A stretch of DNA of 64,000 bases from Epithemia pelagica (taxonomy: Eukaryota > Bacillariophyta > Bacillariophyceae > Surirellales > Surirellaceae). Below, piece by piece: positions 59,234 through 64,000 of the stretch. The stretch covers positions 4,402,001 to 4,466,000 of the forward strand of contig OX337228.1 in the NCBI GenBank assembly GCA_946965045.2, written 5' to 3'. Positions within the stretch are counted from its first letter, which is position 1, and every line of letters begins with the position of its first letter. Position numbers and translations under genes: made by a program. The notes beneath the pieces were generated by a model, which saw only the letters and a list, made by a program, of their open reading frames with translations, made no database searches and was not told the DNA's origin.

Positions 59234-61858
59234 ATGCGCATCCTTCAACATGGATGTGACTTCCACATATATTCCATCATCTTCGTCGTTGACGCTCCCT
59301 ATACTCGCGATAACTTGTCGTGACGGTGATTTGTCTTCAGAGGTGACTTCGACTTCGTTGTCCAGGATCGATAAATGGGGACACCCAGCTCGTGTCCTAC
59401 AGATCGGACAAACCATAATGTCATGCCGTACAATCTCACCGCTGTGAGGTTGCATTCTGGCCCCGTGAGCTGGGTGATTTGGATCGATACGTCTTGGCTT
59501 TGCACATGGCATACAGTAGTTAAATGTCGACTGTCGACGAGGGACTCCGTAAAGTTGCCATTTCAAGTCACCCAACTCGACAACATCTTGCGCAGCCGCT
59601 TCAGGATCAATAGTGTCATAGTTCGACGATTTATCTCCCCTGCGAGATCTTGGCTTGTCTTCATGAGTTTCTTTCCACAGTTGATGAATCAATGCAACGA
59701 TAAATTGTCCATTGTTTTCGTAGGACAAAAGACCCAGCCATTGTAGGACTGAAATTAAATGCTTTCGACTGATTCTTATTTGATCACTTGATTTCGTCAT
59801 CGGTTTGGGTAGATTCATGCGACGGCTATCAGAGAACGTGAGAGCTGAAGGAGACGATCCGAGCAATGCAAGAGCGAGCAATCCACGATATACTGCTCGA
59901 TCGGAAGGAAGCGATGCAGGGACAGGTCGTCTTGTCACAAGACCTTCCTTCAGACGCTCTTTCATGTCCAAAAGTTGCTTTGCTCCTTCTTCAGGCGACA
60001 GGTTTCCACGTTCTAGATCGCGTATAATCTGGTCTAAATCCGCTGAGTAGACAGTCGTGAACACGGGTCGAGCCAAGTCAGTAGCATCCAAAGTCCACTG
60101 TTCATCGGTTGAGGTGCTTCGAGAATAGTAATCCAACCTTGTATTCAACGAGTCGCTATTGCCATTGCTGTATCCATTTTTGTAATACGACGAAGATTGC
60201 CGAGATGGAACCTTGTTCCGAGCAAAGTGCTTGTGCCAAAAGTTAATGGCTTGAATGATAATCTCCCCACGACGCTTCATATTTCGAAAGTAAGGGTTGA
60301 TAGACAGTTCCATTCGAATAGGAGACGGCATGGCAGTAATCAACTTGCCACTGCTGTGAGGAAGAGACCGACGGTGCATAGCCACATACATATGTGAAAC
60401 AGTCTCAAAGAACACATTTGGGGTGAAGTTTTTCCAACGGCAGTTTTCCGATGCGTTCCCAACGGCAAACTGTCTTGAGAGCAGTTCTTGCGTATACTCG
60501 TGACCAGGCATGATGAACATTTTTTCTGGCATGTCGTCCGAGTAAAACTGTGACTTTAGACATCGTGCCAATACCTCTGCAAAGCACCGTTCGATCGCAT
60601 AAAGCGATGCGCTCGCTTTGACTATGCTCGTAAAAGTTTTCTTTTGCTCTTGCTGTTCTTGTCCAGGATCAATGTCGGCTTCGAATGGAACACCACCACC
60701 AGCTGAGAAAATTGTATCGCCCGTAAACAAAAACCCCACTGGCGATGACCTGGTGCAGAATTCTGGGTTCACGCGCAAGGCGTACGTGATGGACCCTCTC
60801 GTGTGGGCGGGGGTCGCGATTGCCTCGACTTCAATAAAATCTGCCATTTTGTTGGATCCAGAATACGGCAATGGTACAATATCTCCATCCGCAACTTTGT
60901 AGTTGCAGCATGGCACATTTTCCACGGCACCCCCGACAACAAGTTTGAATGATTCCTGGTTGGCCCGGTGTCGACGAAAGGAATTATTGCCAGCCGTATG
61001 GTCATGGTGCTTGTGGGTAGATAATATGGATTGAACATGGATCTTTTCATTCTGGTAGTGCATTTCGCTAATAATGTCGAGCTGCTCCATGACGGCGTCG
61101 GAATCTCCACAATCGACAAGAAATGCAATGATTTGTGGAGGTGTATGCGAAGGCACAATGGTCGAATTGATGACCGTTACTTCCATCTCGTCGGGGCAAC
61201 ACACGACCAGATAACCAAGATTGTCAATAAGCTGGGGTAAAGGATGGATAAAGAGTCGATCAGGAATAACTTCAATTCTGGTTTCCACCGAGCGAGAATG
61301 AAAGCCTCGATTCTTGTCGGATGCCTTGGTTCCCTTAATGCCACTCTTCTGGATCATGCGACAGATCATCAAATGAACCGTTCGACCAAATCCAAAGGGA
61401 TAAAAGAATTCAATGATGAACTGCGTCCTGTTGAGAAGGGGACTGAGGAAGTACCCCAGCATAAAAATGGGAAACTTCCAAATGAAGGCGATGATCCACA
61501 ACATGCTGACAAGCAGCACACCTAGGAAGGTCAGAGGTGCCATTATGCACGGGCTGTGGCGAAACTCTCGAAAAAGGGAGGAAAACATTGTCAAATCGAG
61601 TCTCTTTTTCACAAATCGACGTGGCGGATGTAATAGTGGCAGAAGCACAGAGGTGTGATCCTCGCTGGAGTCGTCAGAATTCAGGTTATTCTGAATGTCC
61701 ACGACGGAAGGTCGACACGGCAAGAATGGCTTTGCAGACCTCCTGAATGATAGAGTACATGTATCGATGACGCGTTCAACGGACCCCAGTGTGCCAAGAA
61801 AAGGATAGTGGGTCAAGTAATACAGATCCAAATCCGAGTAGGACTTTTCAAAGGACAC
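59228..61858 (-). CDS. Membrane-linked metallo-beta-lactamase-fold hydrolase (glyoxalase II-like)
   Basis: The open frame of about 876 residues starts directly after an in-frame TGA at 61859-61861 and has no ATG at its start; the first internal Met is near 61588. The true 5' end lies in or beyond 61859-62300. Membrane helices: LTFLGVLLVSMLWIIAFIW and the following segment (about 105-140). The hydrolase domain shows the zinc motif STHKHHDHT, ATPAHTRGS, FTGDTIFSAGGG and MPGHEYT, in the order of glyoxalase II, so two-metal thioester-type hydrolysis is likely. A C-terminal domain of about 350 residues ends in a Cys/His-rich zone (MPCAKPR, MVCPICRTRAGCPH), maybe a zinc finger. Substrate unknown. 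Confidence 0.85.
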   Translation of the reverse strand: MSFEKSYSDLDLYYLTHYPFLGTLGSVERVIDTCTLSFRRSAKPFLPCRPSVVDIQNNLNSDDSSEDHTSVLLPLLHPPRRFVKKRLDLTMFSSLFREFRHSPCIMAPLTFLGVLLVSMLWIIAFIWKFPIFMLGYFLSPLLNRTQFIIEFFYPFGFGRTVHLMICRMIQKSGIKGTKASDKNRGFHSRSVETRIEVIPDRLFIHPLPQLIDNLGYLVVCCPDEMEVTVINSTIVPSHTPPQIIAFLVDCGDSDAVMEQLDIISEMHYQNEKIHVQSILSTHKHHDHTAGNNSFRRHRANQESFKLVVGGAVENVPCCNYKVADGDIVPLPYSGSNKMADFIEVEAIATPAHTRGSITYALRVNPEFCTRSSPVGFLFTGDTIFSAGGGVPFEADIDPGQEQQEQKKTFTSIVKASASLYAIERCFAEVLARCLKSQFYSDDMPEKMFIMPGHEYTQELLSRQFAVGNASENCRWKNFTPNVFFETVSHMYVAMHRRSLPHSSGKLITAMPSPIRMELSINPYFRNMKRRGEIIIQAINFWHKHFARNKVPSRQSSSYYKNGYSNGNSDSLNTRLDYYSRSTSTDEQWTLDATDLARPVFTTVYSADLDQIIRDLERGNLSPEEGAKQLLDMKERLKEGLVTRRPVPASLPSDRAVYRGLLALALLGSSPSALTFSDSRRMNLPKPMTKSSDQIRISRKHLISVLQWLGLLSYENNGQFIVALIHQLWKETHEDKPRSRRGDKSSNYDTIDPEAAAQDVVELGDLKWQLYGVPRRQSTFNYCMPCAKPRRIDPNHPAHGARMQPHSGEIVRHDIMVCPICRTRAGCPHLSILDNEVEVTSEDKSPSRQVIASIGSVNDEDDGIYVEVTSMLKDAHL

Positions 61859-62304
61859 TCAAGCAGTTGATTCTCTTCGTCCACACTTTTTCAATCGGTG
61901 CGTGATTGCAGAAAAGAGGATCTCATGCCCAACACCTCCAAAATATTCTCGTTTGGAGGCCCCGGCTTTCTCGTTCCAAAGAGCCCGGAAGCATTTACCT
62001 AGGAGATGGGGTGGCCGACGCTGCGCGATAGCCTGAATCCATAAGAGCAAGAGGGAATGCAATGCGTCGTATAGCGCCAGCCAACTCCGGATATGTGTCC
62101 GTTGAGCAGTTCTTTCATTGTATCAGATTATTGGTCCCGTCAGTGGCATGACCAAACAGGACCAAATCTTCAGCGCTTACGTGCGACTGACGAACTTGTG
62201 CGACAGAGGCGGAAAGGTTACTCTTCGTCCATGAGAAATGAGAGAAATCTATGGCTACACCTTATACAATAGCGGCATCCTAACAAGGAGAGGAAACAAA
62301 AACC
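61859..62304. other. Ambiguous 5' zone of the hydrolase gene and promoter of the helicase gene
   Basis: On the minus strand, frames are open on both sides of single stops. A typical small intron (62112-62180, 69 bp, gtaagc...aaag) followed by an exon 62111-61999 and a 256-bp intron (61998-61743, gtaaat...attcag) would join the frame to the hydrolase while skipping the TGA. The first exon was not found. On the plus strand two short open stretches (from ATG 62062 and over about 62102-62270) also look codon-like but cannot be joined with confidence. Confidence 0.4.
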
Positions 62305-64000
62305 ATGGGCAATGAAACTGAAGTTCATAGCGACACAGAGATGTTGCTGGATCCTTCGCTCCTCGGAGGTTTGACTGAGGATCAGAAGAAGGAAGCCTTA
62401 GCTGCGGCGGCTGCTGCGAAGCGTGCCGAGGAACGGGCGGAACAACGTGCCATTGAGAGGGCACTGAAACAAAAGGAAAAGGAGCGAAAGCAGCACAAGG
62501 ATGCGGAAGCGATTCCTGGAAAGGACATGTCACGTACAGCAGGTCAAGAACAGTCGAATTCAGGTCGCCTCGTGTACGTCCCTAAACGGAAGCGCAGCCA
62601 GCAGCAACCGGATGATAGGGCACCAAACAGGATGGCATCATCCGGTAAAACGACTCTTCTAACACAACCACAACATAGTCAAGAGCACACAATGTCAGGA
62701 CCTCGTCATACTAAATTAAGTGGGGAAGAAATGAAGCTTGCTAGTGGGTCAAGATCACACTTCGATGTCCAAGACTCCTGGCTGTCAGGTAAGGAGCTCT
62801 CATCAGTGAAGGAGTCTTATTTGGGAAAATCGGCTTCGGAAAAAGAAGAAGAGGCTGCGGCCAAACGGAAAAAGCAGCGATCATCAAAGAAAATCACGTT
62901 TAAATTTCGTTGGGAAGATGAAGAAGATACGTTTGACGATAACGATCCCCTTTACAACAACACGTCATTAGCGGCGCCTCCAATGTCCTCATCCAACCAA
63001 CATCGTCCTGGTTCGCACAAACGAGACCGCAACAATCGATGGAAAGATACATTGGCTTTGCGCGATAATCACCATTCACAGCATAATAGTTCTGTTCAAA
63101 CCAAGCCTCTTGCGAAAATGACACCACGAGATTGGCGGATTGTCCGTGAGAATTACGAGATCACGGTGAGAGGAGGAAAGGCACCACCTCCCTTGCGGTC
63201 CTTTCGCGAAAATCCATGTCCTGGCGTGATACCAGATCTCCACCCTAAGTTACTCGATGCCGTGGAAAATGTGTTGAGATTCAAAGATCCTTCTCCCATC
63301 CAACGTCAAGCAATCCCAATCGGGCTGCAACGTCGTGATTTGATTGGAATTGCGGAGACTGGGAGTGGTAAAACAGTCGCCTTTGGAGTGCCACTGTGCC
63401 AGTACTTAATCAACCTCCCGGACCATGTTATACAGAGCGTGGCGGCAGAGGGCCCTCTTGGACTGGTCATGGCCCCAACACGCGAACTAGCATTGCAGAT
63501 TGATCGAGAACTTCAGAAGCTGCTGAGTTGCCAACGACTTGTGAAGACTGGAGCTGTTGTTGGTGGACAAGATATTCAACTTCAAGCACAAATGATAAGG
63601 CGAGGTATCCATATTATTGTGGGTACTCCTGGGCGTCTAAATGAATGTATCGAAATGAGTTATCTCGTTCTCAACCAATGTTGTTACCTTGTTCTCGACG
63701 AAGCTGATCGAATGATTGATATGGGATTTGCTCCGCAAATTGAGTCCATCATGGAAGCGATGGGAGGCACGTTGAAATCGGAGCGTGAAGACGAGGCATA
63801 CCAACAAGAACAAGATGACTTGGTAAAAGCTCATGTCGCGCGACATCGACTTACAGCCATGTTCAGTGCGACGATGCCCACGGAAGTCGAGCGGTTGGCC
63901 AAACAGTACTTGCGTCACCCGGCTGTGGTGAGCGTCGGGGATGAAGACTCGGTCAAAAATTCTAGGATTACACAACGTGTCATTTTTGTTGCGTCGCCGG
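62305..64000 (+). CDS. PRP28: PRP28/DDX23-type DEAD-box helicase, 5' part
   Basis: The frame is open from ATG 62305 to the window edge without a stop, 565 codons visible. An N-terminal Ala/Glu/Lys/Arg-rich extension includes KKITFKFRWEDEEDTFDDND and the MTPRDWRIVRENYEI block, both typical of the U5 snRNP helicase PRP28 (DDX23). Helicase motifs follow: Q-motif PSPIQRQAIPIG, AETGSGKT (I), PTRELA (Ia), TPGR (Ib), VLDEADRMIDMGF (II) and SATMP (III). A 30-residue insert after motif II (EREDEAYQQEQDDLVKAH) is also seen in DDX23. PRP28 exchanges U1 for U6 at the 5' splice site. The last RecA domain lies outside the window. Confidence 0.93.
   Translation, partial: MGNETEVHSDTEMLLDPSLLGGLTEDQKKEALAAAAAAKRAEERAEQRAIERALKQKEKERKQHKDAEAIPGKDMSRTAGQEQSNSGRLVYVPKRKRSQQQPDDRAPNRMASSGKTTLLTQPQHSQEHTMSGPRHTKLSGEEMKLASGSRSHFDVQDSWLSGKELSSVKESYLGKSASEKEEEAAAKRKKQRSSKKITFKFRWEDEEDTFDDNDPLYNNTSLAAPPMSSSNQHRPGSHKRDRNNRWKDTLALRDNHHSQHNSSVQTKPLAKMTPRDWRIVRENYEITVRGGKAPPPLRSFRENPCPGVIPDLHPKLLDAVENVLRFKDPSPIQRQAIPIGLQRRDLIGIAETGSGKTVAFGVPLCQYLINLPDHVIQSVAAEGPLGLVMAPTRELALQIDRELQKLLSCQRLVKTGAVVGGQDIQLQAQMIRRGIHIIVGTPGRLNECIEMSYLVLNQCCYLVLDEADRMIDMGFAPQIESIMEAMGGTLKSEREDEAYQQEQDDLVKAHVARHRLTAMFSATMPTEVERLAKQYLRHPAVVSVGDEDSVKNSRITQRVIFVASP

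Noticed and set aside
62062-62270. Small plus-strand gene upstream of PRP28
   Set aside because: Two codon-like stretches exist but need an unproven splice or shift; the opposite strand gives an equally good explanation as exons of the hydrolase gene.

Overview
This window is nuclear DNA of a photosynthetic stramenopile, most probably a diatom. The reasons are: compact genes with short GT-AG introns (about 67-116 bp) on both strands; several proteins whose N-termini combine a signal peptide with an ASAFAP-like plastid motif; a CoDi-type Ty1/copia retrotransposon; a long myosin with CBS, PB1 and membrane-anchor modules of the stramenopile kind; and a DUF3172 plastid protein. No rRNA, tRNA or CRISPR was recognised by eye.

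Layout. 1-8.6 kb: a partial helical protein, a TPR protein, a CLPTM1-family membrane protein, an ER lectin with two MRH domains and a small uncharacterised protein. 9.25-16.34 kb: a complete hAT-superfamily DNA transposon (9260-16333) with 12-bp perfect terminal inverted repeats, an exact 8-bp target-site duplication and two long convergent ORFs. One is the transposase; the other is an endonuclease III-like HhH-GPD DNA glycosylase that has lost most of the iron-sulfur cluster ligands. I consider this the most unusual item in the window. 16.6-26 kb: DUF3172 plastid protein, UBLCP1-like proteasome phosphatase, TAP42/alpha4-like PP2A regulator, an NCxxFA papain-fold-like protein, RAD23 and two uncharacterised proteins. 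26.85-33.12 kb: a full-length copia element on the minus strand with two identical 111-bp LTRs and gag and pol in one frame separated by a single UGA.

33.4-41.4 kb: chorismate synthase, a protein with five tandem CxxC zinc ribbons, ATG12, a secreted M20 amidohydrolase, an FMN reductase and a predicted plastid coiled-coil protein. 41.6-49.7 kb: one gene for a myosin of about 2623 residues whose tail has UVR-like helical repeats, three tandem four-CBS arrays (12 CBS motifs), a PB1 domain and a C-terminal membrane anchor. 49.7-64 kb: NSUN-type RNA methyltransferase, nucleostemin/GNL3 GTPase, an acidic membrane protein, inositol monophosphatase, NDC80, a DUF829/TMEM53 hydrolase, a membrane metallo-beta-lactamase-fold hydrolase with an unresolved 5' end, and the 5' part of the splicing helicase PRP28/DDX23.

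Most genes are unrelated housekeeping functions, with no operon-like logic. Two themes recur: ubiquitin/proteasome/ER quality control (ER lectin, UBLCP1, RAD23, ATG12) and short CTAGGAGTA-like motifs that turn up in most intergenic gaps. All exon joins were made by eye from splice consensus and reading frame, and no database search was possible.
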